Source: Aeromicrobium sp. IC_218
GTDB lineage: Bacteria > Actinomycetota > Actinomycetes > Propionibacteriales > Nocardioidaceae
NCBI RefSeq assembly: GCF_004336805.1
Contig: NZ_SJXM01000001.1
Location: 355,607 to 419,606 of the forward strand
Length of the DNA: 64,000 nucleotides
Direction: 5' to 3'
In this document: piece after piece, positions 26,914 to 35,723 of the stretch
Layout of the letters: each line of letters opens with the position of its first letter
How positions within the stretch are numbered: the first letter of the stretch is position 1
Position numbers and translations under genes: made by a program
The notes under the pieces: generated by a model
Databases searched by the model: none
The model's input: the letters and a program-made list of their open reading frames with translations, nothing else
What the model was told of the DNA's origin: nothing

Positions 26914-29757
26914 ATGACGTCACCGGTCGCGCCGCTGGTCGGCCGCCACGCCGAGCTCGCCGAGCTGCTGGCGGCCGCCGGCGTGTCCGGCCCCGAGGCG
27001 GGGGGCGCGGTGCTGCTCGGCGGCGACGCCGGCATCGGCAAGACCCGGCTGCTCCGTGAGCTGGCCGAGCGGGCGTCCACCGCTGGCCACCAGGTGCTCG
27101 TGGGGCACTGCCTCGACCTGGGCGACGCGGTCATCTCGCACCAGCCGTTCGCGGAGGCGCTGCGGGCGCTGGACCCCGACCGGCGCGACGCGCTCGTGGC
27201 CGCGCACCCGGCGCTCGAGCCGCTGGTCGGCGGGGGCGACGCCGCCGACCGCGGGCGCCTGTTCGGCGCCGTCGTCGACGGGCTCGAGACCCTGGCCGCC
27301 GCGGCGCCCGTGCTGCTCGTCGTCGAGGACGCCCACTGGGCCGACGCGTCCACCCGGCACCTGCTCGGGTACGTCCTCGCGCGCCGGCGCACCGACCGGG
27401 TGCGGCTGGTCGTCAGCTTCCGCAGCGACGACCTCGACCGGCGCCATCCGCTGCGGCCGCTGCTGGCCGAGTGGGTCCGCCTGCCCGGCGTCCGCCGCCT
27501 GGACCTGTCGCCGCTGCCCGACCACGACGTCGACGCGCTGCTGCGCACCCGGGCGGTGTCGGCGCTCGGCGCGCACGACGTCGACGACATCGTCCGCCGG
27601 GCCGCCGGCAACGCCTTCTACGCCGAGGAGCTGCTCGCCGCCGGCCGTGTCGACGGTGCGGTGCCCGAGTCGCTGGCCGACCTCGTGCTCGTCCGGCTCG
27701 ACGAGCTCGACGAGTCCGCCCGCCGGGTCGTGCGCACCCTGGCCTGCGCCGGCTCCCCGGTGCCCGACGACCTGCTCGCCGCCGTCACGGGGCTCGGTCC
27801 GGACGAGCTGGAGCCCGCGCTGCGCCGCGCCATCGACCACCGCGTGGTGGCCCGCTCCGGCGAGACGTACGTGCTGCGCCACGCCCTGCTCGCCGAGGCC
27901 GTCCGCGACGACCTGCTGCCGGCCGAGCGGCGGCGCATCCACGCCGCCTACCTCGCCGCCCTCGACGACGACCGGCCGGGCGTGGCCGCCGAGCGGGCGC
28001 TGCACGCGGCCGGGGCGGGTGACGCGACCGCGGCGTTCGCCGCCCACCTGCTCGCGGCCGACGACGCCGCGCGCGTGGCCGGGCACGACGAGGCCGCCCA
28101 GCACCTGGAGCAGGCGCTGCGGCTGACCGACCACGCGCCGGCCGACGTCGACGTCGTCGCGCTCGTCCTGCGCGCCGGGCGGGCACTGAGCCTGGCCGGG
28201 CGCCTGGTCCGCGCGCTGTCGTTCGTCCGCCAGCACCTCGACGCGCACCCCGAGCCGGGCCCCGACCGCGACCGGCTGCTGCTCGGGCTGGGCGAGCTGT
28301 CGCAGACCGCCGGTCGTGACGACGACGCCGAGCGGCTCAGCGGCGAGCTGCTGGCCGGCCTGCCCGACGACTCCCCGCTCGCGGTGCGCGCGCACGTGCT
28401 GCGCGCCCGCGTCCTGGCCGACCAGTGGCGCGACGACGAGGCGCTCGAGCACGCCGAGCGGGCGGTCACGCTCAGCGACCGGCTCGACGACCCCGCCACC
28501 AGCGCCGACGCGCGGGCCGCCGCCACCCGGGTCCTGGCCCGGCGCACCCTCGCGGTCGACGACGCGGCCGGCCGCTACACCGAGCTGGCCGACGCCTTCC
28601 GGGCCGAGGGCGACGTCATGGGCGAGCTGCGCGCGCTGCACCACCGCGGCTTCCTGCGGCTCAACAGCAGCGACCTCGACGGCGCCGCGCACGACTTCGG
28701 CGAGCTGCACGCCCGGGCCGTCGCGACCGACCACCAGTGGGCGCCGTACGGCTTCGACGGCCGCTTCTTCGGGGCGCTGGTCGCCGTCCTGCAGGGACGG
28801 TGGGACGACGCCCTGCGGGCGGCCCACCTCCCCGACGACGCCCCGGCCGAGATCCGCGGCTCGATGTGCGCCCTGGCGCTGCTCGTCGCCGCCGGCCGCG
28901 GCGACGTCCCCGACGCCACCGACCTGGCCCACGTCGAGTCCGTGTGGCGCGACGACATCACCGTGCCGATCCACGCCGGCGCGGCGCTGGTCGACCTGCA
29001 CGGCGACGCCGGCCGGGTGGTCGAGGCGATCGCCGTCCACGACCGGGTCGCGCACGACCTGGCCACCACGTGGGCGGAGCCGCGGCACCCCTCGCGCGTC
29101 CGGGCGGCGGCGCTGCTGCTCGGCCAGCTCGCCGCCGACGTCCGCCGCCGCGGGCCGGGGGAGGCCCGGGCGCACCTGGCCCGGGCCGACGAGCTCGCCG
29201 ACGTGGTGGGCCAGGTCGTCGACCGCAACCCGCCGTTCGGGGCCGAGGGCCAGGCCTGGCTGCGCCGGTTCGAGGCCGAGCACGACCGCCTGCGCCAGCT
29301 GGCCGGGGAGACGGTCGACCCGGTCGCCCTGGCCGCGTCCTGGGGTGCCGCCGCCGACGGCTTCGCGCGCCTGGGCCAGGTGCACGAGGCGGCCCGGTGC
29401 CGGGCCCGCCAAGCCCCGGCGCTGCGGGCCACGGGCGACCTCGCCGGTGCGGCCGCTGCGGTGGCCGAGGCGCGCGCCGCCGCCGAGCGCCTGGGCGCCC
29501 GGCCGCTGCTCGCCGAGCTCGACGACCTCGACGGCACGGGCGCCGCACGGCAGGCGTCGTCCGACCTGACGCCGCGCGAGCGCGAGGTGCTCGGGCTGGT
29601 CTCGCTCGGGCGCAGCAACGGCGAGATCGCCGCCCAGCTGTTCATCAGCGCCAAGACCGCGTCGGTGCACGTGTCCAACATCCTGGCCAAGCTCGGCGCC
29701 GCGTCGCGCACGGAGGCCGCCTCGATCGCCCGCCGCGACGGGCTGCTCGACGCCTGA
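26914..29757 (+). CDS. Large ATP-binding LuxR family (LAL/MalT-like) regulator
   Basis: 947 residues. The N-terminal AAA/STAND ATPase has Walker A GGDAGIGKT (36-44) and a Walker B-like LLVVEDAHWADAS. A long all-helical, probably TPR-like middle region follows. A C-terminal LuxR helix-turn-helix (about 883-945) starts LTPREREVLGLVSLG and contains ISAKTASVHVSNILAKLG. LAL regulators respond to ligands through the ATPase and TPR parts. Position right after the GMC-ALDH operon suggests it may control it; that is inference. Confidence 0.9.
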   Translation: MTSPVAPLVGRHAELAELLAAAGVSGPEAGGAVLLGGDAGIGKTRLLRELAERASTAGHQVLVGHCLDLGDAVISHQPFAEALRALDPDRRDALVAAHPALEPLVGGGDAADRGRLFGAVVDGLETLAAAAPVLLVVEDAHWADASTRHLLGYVLARRRTDRVRLVVSFRSDDLDRRHPLRPLLAEWVRLPGVRRLDLSPLPDHDVDALLRTRAVSALGAHDVDDIVRRAAGNAFYAEELLAAGRVDGAVPESLADLVLVRLDELDESARRVVRTLACAGSPVPDDLLAAVTGLGPDELEPALRRAIDHRVVARSGETYVLRHALLAEAVRDDLLPAERRRIHAAYLAALDDDRPGVAAERALHAAGAGDATAAFAAHLLAADDAARVAGHDEAAQHLEQALRLTDHAPADVDVVALVLRAGRALSLAGRLVRALSFVRQHLDAHPEPGPDRDRLLLGLGELSQTAGRDDDAERLSGELLAGLPDDSPLAVRAHVLRARVLADQWRDDEALEHAERAVTLSDRLDDPATSADARAAATRVLARRTLAVDDAAGRYTELADAFRAEGDVMGELRALHHRGFLRLNSSDLDGAAHDFGELHARAVATDHQWAPYGFDGRFFGALVAVLQGRWDDALRAAHLPDDAPAEIRGSMCALALLVAAGRGDVPDATDLAHVESVWRDDITVPIHAGAALVDLHGDAGRVVEAIAVHDRVAHDLATTWAEPRHPSRVRAAALLLGQLAADVRRRGPGEARAHLARADELADVVGQVVDRNPPFGAEGQAWLRRFEAEHDRLRQLAGETVDPVALAASWGAAADGFARLGQVHEAARCRARQAPALRATGDLAGAAAAVAEARAAAERLGARPLLAELDDLDGTGAARQASSDLTPREREVLGLVSLGRSNGEIAAQLFISAKTASVHVSNILAKLGAASRTEAASIARRDGLLDA

Positions 29758-29779
29758 CGCGGGCCTGGTGACCCGCGGG

Positions 29780-29785
29780 TAGCAT
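29780..29785 (+). promoter_or_regulatory. Leaderless-type -10 element of the SGNH hydrolase gene
   Basis: TAGCAT, 6 nt before GTG 29792. Confidence 0.6.
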
Positions 29786-29791
29786 CGCGAC

Positions 29792-30553
29792 GTGCCGTTC
29801 TCCCGCTTCGTCGCCCTGGGCGACTCGTTCACCGAGGGGGTCGGCGACCCCGACCCCAACCTGCCCAACGGCGTGCGGGGGTGGGCCGACCGGCTCGCCG
29901 GCGCGCTCGACCGCGTGTCGCCGGGCCTGCAGTACGCGAACCTGGCCATCCGCGGCCGCAAGCTCGCCGGCATCCTCAACGAGCAGATCGAGCCCGCCGT
30001 CGCGATGCAGCCCGACCTCGTCACGATCTACGCCGGCGGCAACGACATGCTGCGTCCCCGGGTCGACGTCGACGCCCTCGTGGCCCGCTACAGCGAGGCG
30101 GTCGGCCGGCTCGTCGACACCGGCGCCACCGTCGCCGTCTTCACCGCCGCCGACCCCGGCAGCGCCCCGGTCTTCGGCGCCATGCGCGGCCGCTTCGCGC
30201 TCTACAACGAGCTCGTCCGCCACATGGCCGACGAGCGAGGGGTCACGCTCGTCGACTTCTGGCGCCTGGGCGACTACGAGGACGAGCGGCTCTGGGACGT
30301 CGACCGGCTGCACATGAGCGCCGCGGGCCACCAGCGCATGGCCATCGCCGTCGCCGACGCCCTGGGCGTCGAGCACGACCTCGAGCCGCTGCCGCTCACG
30401 CCGCTGGCCGTGCGCACGAGCGCCGAGCGCCGGGCCGAGAACCTGGCCTGGACGCGCGCCCACGTGGCGCCGTGGATCAAGCGTCGGCTGACCGGAAGGT
30501 CCTCCGGCGACCTCATCGACCCGCGTCGCCCGGTCCTCGCACCGGTCGGCTGA
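29792..30553 (+). CDS. SGNH/GDSL hydrolase
   Basis: 253 residues. Block I VALGDSFTEGVGDP with nucleophile Ser12, block III YAGGNDMLRP, and block V DRLHMSAAGHQRMA with the catalytic Asp and His. No signal peptide, so probably cytosolic. Substrate unknown; the family includes esterases, lipases and acetylesterases. The C-terminal ~55 residues (AENLAWTRAHVAPWIKRRLTG) match actinobacterial members of this branch. Confidence 0.88.
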   Translation: MPFSRFVALGDSFTEGVGDPDPNLPNGVRGWADRLAGALDRVSPGLQYANLAIRGRKLAGILNEQIEPAVAMQPDLVTIYAGGNDMLRPRVDVDALVARYSEAVGRLVDTGATVAVFTAADPGSAPVFGAMRGRFALYNELVRHMADERGVTLVDFWRLGDYEDERLWDVDRLHMSAAGHQRMAIAVADALGVEHDLEPLPLTPLAVRTSAERRAENLAWTRAHVAPWIKRRLTGRSSGDLIDPRRPVLAPVG

Positions 30554-30566
30554 CCGAGCCGGCGTC

Positions 30567-30887
30567 CTAGTGGGCGCCGAGCTCGACGAGCAGCACGCCG
30601 CCGGCGATCAGCGCGATGCCCGCGGCCATGACCGGGGTCAGCGGCTCGTCGAACAGCAGGCGCGAGGCGACGGCGGTCACGGCCACGCCCGTCGCCGTCC
30701 ACACCCCGTAGGCCACGCCGAGCGGCATGCCGTGGGCGAGCGACACCGAGAGCAGCGCGAACGCGGCCAGGTACCCGGCCACGACGACCGCGTACCAGCG
30801 GCGCGCGCCGTGGGCGGCCACGCGCAGCGACAGGGTCGCGACGACCTCCGACCCGATCGCCCCGGCCAGCGCCAGCCAGGCGGTCAC
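30567..30887 (-). CDS. SMR family efflux subunit, second of a pair
   Basis: 106 residues, four membrane helices. The conserved Glu14 (AGAIGSEVVATLSL) is the proton and substrate site of small multidrug resistance proteins. GTG 30887 overlaps the stop of the upstream SMR gene (GTGA). Paired, unequal SMR genes usually make heterodimers such as EbrAB or MdtIJ; the substrate, likely a cationic compound or polyamine, is unknown. Confidence 0.88.
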   Translation of the reverse strand: MTAWLALAGAIGSEVVATLSLRVAAHGARRWYAVVVAGYLAAFALLSVSLAHGMPLGVAYGVWTATGVAVTAVASRLLFDEPLTPVMAAGIALIAGGVLLVELGAH

Positions 30888-31231
30888 CGCTCGGCCTCCG
30901 TCCGGCGGCGCGCGGCCTGCGACCCCAGCTCGATGGTGAGGACGCCGGCGACGATGAGCGCGAGTCCGGCGCCCATGACGGGAGTCAGCGGCTCGTCGAA
31001 GACGGCGGCGGACAGCAGCGCGGTGGACGCGACGCCGAGCGCGCCCCACACGCCGTACGCGACGCCGAGCGCCATGCCGCGGGCCAGCACCACGGCCAGG
31101 AGCGCGAACGCGGTGACGTACCCGACCGCGACGACCGCGTAGAGCACGGGCTCGTCGAGCGCCGCCTTGAGCGACAGCGACGCCGCCACCTCGCTCACGA
31201 CGGCGGCGAGCAGCAGCAGCCACGTCCTCAC
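30884..31231 (-). CDS. SMR family efflux subunit, first of a pair
   Basis: 115 residues, four membrane helices, Glu14 in LAAVVSEVAASLSLK, and the family block GVAYGVWGALGV. It is longer at the C-terminus than its partner (tail AARRRTEAER). GTG 31231 follows TAGGGT by 6 nt on this strand. It is divergent from pobA. Confidence 0.88.
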   Translation of the reverse strand: MRTWLLLLAAVVSEVAASLSLKAALDEPVLYAVVAVGYVTAFALLAVVLARGMALGVAYGVWGALGVASTALLSAAVFDEPLTPVMGAGLALIVAGVLTIELGSQAARRRTEAER

Positions 31232-31237
31232 CCGGGC

Positions 31238-31243
31238 ACCCTA
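31238..31243 (-). promoter_or_regulatory. Leaderless-type -10 element of the SMR pair
   Basis: TAGGGT on the minus strand, 6 nt before GTG 31231. Confidence 0.6.
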
Positions 31244-31311
31244 TCGGGGCTGGCCACGACGACTCTTCCGCTGGGTGAAAGGCCGCCATGGTGACCTGCG
31301 GCACGTCGAGG

Positions 31312-31317
31312 CAGGAT
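31312..31317 (+). promoter_or_regulatory. Possible leaderless -10 element of pobA
   Basis: CAGGAT, 6 nt before ATG 31324. Confidence 0.35.
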
Positions 31318-31323
31318 GCTGGC

Positions 31324-32517
31324 ATGTCCTCGCACACCCCTGCCCGCACCCAGGTGGCCGTCGTCGGGGCGGGTCCCGCCGGCCTCATGCTCACCCACCT
31401 GCTCGCGCAGGCCGGCATCGACAGCGTCGCGCTCGACACGCGGACGCGGACGGAGATCGAGCAGACCCACCGGGCCGGCATCCTCGAGCAGGACTCGGTC
31501 GACCTGCTCGTCGACACCGGCGTCTCGGACCGGGTGCACCGCGACGGCTACCGCCACGACGGCATCGAGCTGGCCTTCGGCGGCGGCAGCCACCGCATCG
31601 ACTTCCAGGGGCTCGTCGGTGCGTCCACGCAGCTCTACCCGCAGACGGACGTCTTCATCGACCTGGCCGACGCCCGCGAGCGCGACGGCGGCGACGTGCG
31701 CTTCGGCGTCAGCGACGTGAGCGTCGGCGACCTGGAGTCCGACGCCCCGTTCGTCCGGTTCACCGACGCCGACGGCGCTCAGCACGAGCTGCGCGCGGAC
31801 TTCCTGGTCGGCGCGGACGGCTCGCGCAGCCTGTGCCGTCGCGAGGTGCCTGAGGACTCGCGCCGCCAGTACTTCCGTGAGTACCCGTTCGCCTGGTTCG
31901 GCATCCTGACCGAGGCCCCGCCCAGCGCCCCGGAGCTGATCTACAGCCACTCCGAGCACGGCTTCGCGCTGATCAGCCAGCGCACCGAGACGCTCCAGCG
32001 CATGTACTTCCAGTGCGACCCGTCCGAGGATCCGCAGGCGTGGTCGGACGACCGCATCTGGTCCGAGCTGCAGACCCGCGTGGGTGCCAACGGCTACACG
32101 CTGCAGGAGGGACCCATCACGTCCCGCTCGGTGCTGCCGTTCCGCAGCTTCGTGCAGGAGCCGATGCACCACGGCCGGCTCGTGCTCGCCGGCGACGCCG
32201 CCCACACCGTGCCCCCGACCGGCGCGAAGGGCCTGAACCTGGCCCTGGCCGACGTCCGGGTGCTGGCCGAGGAGCTCGAACGGGCCGTGGCGGCCGGTGG
32301 CCTCGCGCCGCTGGCCGACTACAGCCGGCGCGCGCTGGAGCGGGTCTGGAAGGCCCAGCACTTCTCGTACTGGATGACCACGATGCTGCACACGCTGCCG
32401 GACGCGACGCCGTTCGACGTCCGCCGTCAGGAGGGCGAGCTCGCGGCGGTCACCTCGTCGGTGGCCGGCTCGACGTTCCTGGCCGAGGCCTACACGGGCT
32501 GGCCGCGGCGCGCCTGA
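31324..32517 (+). CDS. pobA: 4-Hydroxybenzoate 3-monooxygenase
   Basis: 397 residues, the PobA length. FAD motif VAVVGAGPAGLML at residues about 12-24, RAGILEQDSVDLL typical of PobA, DG motif VGADGSRSLCRR, and GDAAHTVPPTGAKGLNLAL. It hydroxylates 4-hydroxybenzoate to protocatechuate with NAD(P)H and oxygen, feeding the beta-ketoadipate pathway. No ring-cleavage genes are nearby, and no IclR or AraC-type regulator adjoins it. The frame is open upstream, but ATG 31324 gives the family start. Confidence 0.9.
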   Translation: MSSHTPARTQVAVVGAGPAGLMLTHLLAQAGIDSVALDTRTRTEIEQTHRAGILEQDSVDLLVDTGVSDRVHRDGYRHDGIELAFGGGSHRIDFQGLVGASTQLYPQTDVFIDLADARERDGGDVRFGVSDVSVGDLESDAPFVRFTDADGAQHELRADFLVGADGSRSLCRREVPEDSRRQYFREYPFAWFGILTEAPPSAPELIYSHSEHGFALISQRTETLQRMYFQCDPSEDPQAWSDDRIWSELQTRVGANGYTLQEGPITSRSVLPFRSFVQEPMHHGRLVLAGDAAHTVPPTGAKGLNLALADVRVLAEELERAVAAGGLAPLADYSRRALERVWKAQHFSYWMTTMLHTLPDATPFDVRRQEGELAAVTSSVAGSTFLAEAYTGWPRRA

Positions 32518-32541
32518 CGCCCGGCGTGCTAGAACGTCCCC

Positions 32542-33102
32542 GTGACGACGTCCCCCTGGCCGCGCCGCGTCGGCGACCTGCTCCTGCGTGACGCCGTCGA
32601 GGCGGACCTCGAGCGCCTGCTGGTGCTGCGCAACGACCCGGTCGCGAACCGGTACACCGTCCGCACCCACGTGCCGGCCGACGACCTGCGCCGCGAGTGG
32701 CTCGGCGCGCCGGACAGCGCGACCGACTTCTCGTGCGTCGTGGAGTCCGGCGGCGCGGTCGTCGCCATGGGCATGCTGGACGTGGTGGACGGCGGTGGCC
32801 AGCCCGGTGCCCCGACCGGCACCGACGCGGTCATCGGCTACCTCGTCGACCCGGCCCACGCCGGCCGCGGCATCGCCACCGGTCTGGCCCGCGAGCTGCT
32901 GGCCGTCTCCTTCGACCAGCTGGGCGTGCGCCGCGTGACGGCGATCTGCTTCACCGAGAACCCGGCGTCCGCCCGGGTGCTGGAGAAGGCCGGCATGCGC
33001 CGCGAGGGGCACCGGGTGCAGGACTGCTGGCGCGCGGACGGCGGGTGGTCCGACAGCTATCTGTACGCCCTCCTGCGCTCGGAGTGGCGGCCCGCCCCCT
33101 GA
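32542..33102 (+). CDS. GNAT family N-acetyltransferase
   Basis: 186 residues. The fold matches RimJ/RimL-type GNATs that modify N-termini or amines: LRDAVEADLERLLVLRNDP at the start, the acetyl-CoA loop HAGRGIATGLAREL, and NPASARVLEKAGMRREG. The substrate is unknown. GTG 32542 lies 6 nt after TAGAAC, an imperfect -10. It is convergent with menF, with a hairpin between. Confidence 0.85.
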   Translation: MTTSPWPRRVGDLLLRDAVEADLERLLVLRNDPVANRYTVRTHVPADDLRREWLGAPDSATDFSCVVESGGAVVAMGMLDVVDGGGQPGAPTGTDAVIGYLVDPAHAGRGIATGLARELLAVSFDQLGVRRVTAICFTENPASARVLEKAGMRREGHRVQDCWRADGGWSDSYLYALLRSEWRPAP

Positions 33103-33113
33103 GTCGCTGATCC

Positions 33114-33138
33114 GCTCCCTGAGCCTGTCGAAGGGAGC
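33114..33138. terminator. Hairpin between GNAT gene and menF, containing a REP-like half-site
   Basis: GCTCCCT (33114-33120) pairs with AGGGAGC (33132-33138) around an 11-nt loop. The sequence CTGAGCCTGTCGAAG at 33119-33133 is identical to one arm of the inverted repeat inside nuoE (39179-39193), so this is also a copy of a dispersed repeat. Confidence 0.65.
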
Positions 33139-33146
33139 CCGACCCG

Positions 33147-34406
33147 CTAGGCCGGCGGCGTGAGGGCGTCGCGCACCGGGACGAGCTTGGCCTGGGTCTC
33201 GGCCAGCTCGGACTCGGGCACGGAGTCCGCGACGATGCCGCAGCCGGCGAACAGCCGCACGGACGTGGGGGAGTCGAGCACGGCCGAGCGCAGGCCGATG
33301 CCCCACTCGCCGTCGCCGCGGGCGTCCACCCAGCCGACCGGCCCGGCGTAGCGGCCCCGGTCGAAGCCCTCGATCTCGTCGATGAGCGCCACCGCGGTCG
33401 GGGTGGGCGTGCCGCCGACGGCGGCGGAGGGGTGGAGCGCCGCGGCCAGCGACAGCGCGCCGTCGCCCTCGCGGACGACGCCGGTGACGTCGGTGGCCAG
33501 GTGCATGACGTTGGGCAGGTGCAGCACGAACGGCGACTCGGGCACGTTCATGCTCTGGCAGTGGGGCGCGAGTGCCTCGGCGACCGAGCGCACGGCGTAC
33601 TCGTGCTCCTCGAGGTCCTTGCTGGACCGGGCCAGGGTCGCGGCCAGGGCCAGGTCGCGCTCGTCGTCGCCGGTGCGGCGCACGGTGCCGGCCAGGACGC
33701 GCGAGGTCACCAGGCCGCGCTCCAGACGCACCAGCATCTCGGGCGTCGCGCCGAAGAAGCCGTCGACGTGGAACGTCCAGCAGCTCGGGTAGGTCTCGGC
33801 CAGCCGGGTCAGCGGCCAGCGGACGTCCAGCGGCTCGGCGGTCTCGGCGACCACCTCGCGGGCGAGCACGACCTTGTCGAGGTCGCCGGCGGTGATGCGG
33901 CGGACGGCCTCGGCGACCAGGCCCTCCCAGGTGGCGCCGTCGACGGCGCCGTCGGAGAACGTCGTGCCGACCGGAGCCGGGGGAGTGGGCTGGGCGACGA
34001 GCTCGGGACGTCCGCGCAACGAGGTGCCCACCACGGTCATCCAGGCGACGCCGTCGCGGCGGCCGACCACGACCTCGGGCACGACGAGCAGGCTGTCCTT
34101 GCCCTGGTCGCTGAAGGCGAACGAGCCGAACGCGACCAGGCCGCTGCCCGGACGGTCGACGTCGTCGCGGACGACCGCGGTGCGCGCGAGCTCGCGCCAC
34201 CAGGTGCGCGCGTCGTCGAACCGGCTCGGTCCCGCGGACTCGAACGAGGCCACGCGGCCCCACCCGACCAGCCCGTCCTCGCCGTGCACCCAGGCGAGCA
34301 GCTGCGGGTCGTCGGGCAGGAGGTCGACCAGGGAGCCGGGATCGTCCACGGCCACCGTGCGCACCACGAGCGGGGCGCGGGCGCCCTCGAGCGCAGGGTT
34401 CGTCAC
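33147..34406 (-). CDS. menF: Isochorismate synthase
   Basis: 419 residues, chorismate-utilising enzyme family. The C-terminal half carries the conserved blocks, including [51 protein letters not shown] and [16 protein letters not shown]. It converts chorismate to isochorismate for MenD. GTG 34406 follows TAGGCT by 7 nt. It is divergent from menG with only 32 nt between start codons. Confidence 0.93.
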   Translation of the reverse strand: MTNPALEGARAPLVVRTVAVDDPGSLVDLLPDDPQLLAWVHGEDGLVGWGRVASFESAGPSRFDDARTWWRELARTAVVRDDVDRPGSGLVAFGSFAFSDQGKDSLLVVPEVVVGRRDGVAWMTVVGTSLRGRPELVAQPTPPAPVGTTFSDGAVDGATWEGLVAEAVRRITAGDLDKVVLAREVVAETAEPLDVRWPLTRLAETYPSCWTFHVDGFFGATPEMLVRLERGLVTSRVLAGTVRRTGDDERDLALAATLARSSKDLEEHEYAVRSVAEALAPHCQSMNVPESPFVLHLPNVMHLATDVTGVVREGDGALSLAAALHPSAAVGGTPTPTAVALIDEIEGFDRGRYAGPVGWVDARGDGEWGIGLRSAVLDSPTSVRLFAGCGIVADSVPESELAETQAKLVPVRDALTPPA

Positions 34407-34413
34407 GGCGGCG

Positions 34414-34419
34414 AGCCTA
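34414..34419 (-). promoter_or_regulatory. Leaderless-type -10 element of menF
   Basis: TAGGCT on the minus strand, 7 nt before GTG 34406. It lies 7 nt from the menG -10 on the other strand, so the two polymerases would compete. Confidence 0.6.
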
Positions 34420-34426
34420 CCCGTGG

Positions 34427-34432
34427 GAAGGT
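34427..34432 (+). promoter_or_regulatory. Possible leaderless -10 element of menG
   Basis: GAAGGT, 6 nt before GTG 34439; no Shine-Dalgarno sequence at useful spacing. Confidence 0.4.
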
Positions 34433-34438
34433 TGGGGG

Positions 34439-35131
34439 GTGAGCCGAGCCAGCCTGGAGAAGCAGCCGCACGAGGTCGCCGCGATGTTCGACCAGGTGGC
34501 CAAGCGGTACGACCTGACCAACGACGTCCTCTCGCTCGGCCAGGACCGCCGCTGGCGGGCCCGCGTCGTCGAGCTGGTCGACCCGAAGCCGGGCGAGCGC
34601 ATCCTCGACCTGGCCGCCGGCACCGGCACGTCCAGCAAGCCGTTCGCCGACGCCGGCGCCGAGGTCGTGCCGTGCGACTTCTCGCTCGGCATGCTCGAGG
34701 TCGGCAAGCAGCAGCAGCCGGACCTGCCCTTCGTGGCCGGCGACGGCATGCGCCTGCCCTTCGCCGACGACTCGTTCGACGCGGTGACGATCTCGTTCGG
34801 CCTGCGCAACGTCCAGGACCCGCTCGAGGCCCTGCGCGAGCTGCGCCGGGTCACGCGTCGCGGCGGACGCGTCGTGGTCTGCGAGTTCAGCCGCCCCACG
34901 TGGGCGCCGTTCGCGACGATCTACTCGAACTACCTCATGCGCGCGCTGCCACCGGTGGCCCGCGCGGTGAGCTCGAACCCCGACTCGTACGTCTACCTGG
35001 CCGAGTCGATCCAGGCGTGGCCGGACCAGCGCGGCCTGGCCCTGCGCATGGTCGAGGCGGGCTGGGGCCGGGTCGACTGGGTCAACCTCAGCGGCGGCAT
35101 CGTCGCCCTGCACCGTTCCGTCAAGCCGTAG
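34439..35131 (+). CDS. menG: Demethylmenaquinone methyltransferase
   Basis: 230 residues, UbiE/MenG family. [21 protein letters not shown] and the SAM-binding motif LDLAAGTGT are diagnostic; later blocks are [16 protein letters not shown] and the C-terminal [14 protein letters not shown]. It methylates demethylmenaquinone, the last step of menaquinone synthesis. It is followed by a large nested palindrome and then the nuo operon, whose product uses the quinone. Confidence 0.95.
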   Translation: MSRASLEKQPHEVAAMFDQVAKRYDLTNDVLSLGQDRRWRARVVELVDPKPGERILDLAAGTGTSSKPFADAGAEVVPCDFSLGMLEVGKQQQPDLPFVAGDGMRLPFADDSFDAVTISFGLRNVQDPLEALRELRRVTRRGGRVVVCEFSRPTWAPFATIYSNYLMRALPPVARAVSSNPDSYVYLAESIQAWPDQRGLALRMVEAGWGRVDWVNLSGGIVALHRSVKP

Positions 35132-35152
35132 TCATCACGCCCCGGTCCGCCG

Positions 35153-35224
35153 GGGGCCCCAGGTGTTCTCGACGCCCCCAGGTCTGCAGACCTGGGGGCG
35201 TCCGGTCTACCTGGGGCCCCAGGT
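35153..35224. repeat. Nested palindrome downstream of menG
   Basis: A perfect 32-bp palindrome without loop (arms 35171-35186, GACGCCCCCAGGTCTG, and 35187-35202) sits inside outer arms GGGGCCCCAGGT (35153-35164) and ACCTGGGGCCCC (35209-35220). The right outer part, 35209-35224, is itself a 16-bp palindrome. It could form a cruciform or very stable hairpins and may terminate menG transcription ahead of nuoA. Confidence 0.85.
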
Positions 35225-35259
35225 AGTCCTGGGACGCCTGGGACGTCGCGGAAGTTTAG

Positions 35260-35275
35260 TGTGACCTACCTCACG
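35260..35275. promoter_or_regulatory. CRP-type operator, upstream site of nuoA
   Basis: TGTGACCTACCTCACG matches TGTGA-N6-TCACA in all but the last base. Its centre lies about 38 nt before the start point expected from the TAGGGT -10 at 35294, a position typical of activation by a CRP-family protein. Confidence 0.6.
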
Positions 35276-35293
35276 AGTGACCCCCTCGGCTGC

Positions 35294-35299
35294 CTAGGG
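35294..35299 (+). promoter_or_regulatory. -10 element of the nuo operon
   Basis: TAGGGT, expected start point near 35306, giving a leader of about 58 nt. No good -35 hexamer is seen; the upstream CRP-type site covers that place. Confidence 0.5.
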
Positions 35300-35316
35300 T
35301 GAGTCTCGACAGCGCA

Positions 35317-35332
35317 TGTGATTTGTTTCACA
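35317..35332. promoter_or_regulatory. CRP-type operator, downstream site of nuoA
   Basis: TGTGATTTGTTTCACA is a perfect TGTGA-N6-TCACA palindrome, the consensus of actinobacterial Crp/GlxR regulators. It lies in the expected leader, 57 nt centre to centre from the first site, so it could block elongation or mediate looping. Confidence 0.7.
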
Positions 35333-35363
35333 AGCGGACGTGCGACCCGGCGGAGGCAGGCCG

Positions 35364-35723
35364 ATGGGTGAGTACGCACCGATCCTGGTGCTCGGCGCGA
35401 TCGCGGCCGGCTTCGCGATCTTCAGCGTCGCGATCGCCCCGCTGACCGGGCCGCGCCGCTACAACCGCGCCAAGCTCGACCGTTACGAGTCCGGCATCCA
35501 GCCGACGCCGGTGCCCGAGGGCGGCGGACGCATCCCGGTCAAGTACTTCTTCACCGCGATGATGTTCATCGTCTTCGACATCGAGATCGTCTTCCTCTAC
35601 CCGTTCGCGGTCGCCTTCGACGCGCTGAGCTGGTTCGCGGTCCTCGCGGTGCTGCTGTTCCTGGTCAACATCACCGTCGCGTACGCCTACGAGTGGCGTC
35701 GGGGAGGCATGGCATGGGACTAG
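35364..35723 (+). CDS. nuoA: NADH-quinone oxidoreductase subunit A
   Basis: 119 residues, three membrane helices. [13 protein letters not shown] and [22 protein letters not shown] contain the family signature with the buried acidic residues. ATG 35364 is preceded by GGAGG at 8 nt. It is the first gene of the 14-subunit nuo operon and part of the membrane arm at the quinone site; it overlaps nuoB by 10 nt. Confidence 0.95.
   Translation: MGEYAPILVLGAIAAGFAIFSVAIAPLTGPRRYNRAKLDRYESGIQPTPVPEGGGRIPVKYFFTAMMFIVFDIEIVFLYPFAVAFDALSWFAVLAVLLFLVNITVAYAYEWRRGGMAWD

Noticed and set aside
26920..30024. A 1034-codon open frame on the minus strand opposite the LuxR-type regulator
   Set aside because: It is the codon-position shadow of a high-GC gene: strongly Arg/Gly/Gln/Val-biased, no recognisable motif, and the plus-strand frame has Walker and HTH motifs.
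31228..34263. A 1011-codon minus-strand open frame across SMR, pobA, GNAT and menF
   Set aside because: It spans several well-supported genes on both strands, is low complexity, and has no family signature.
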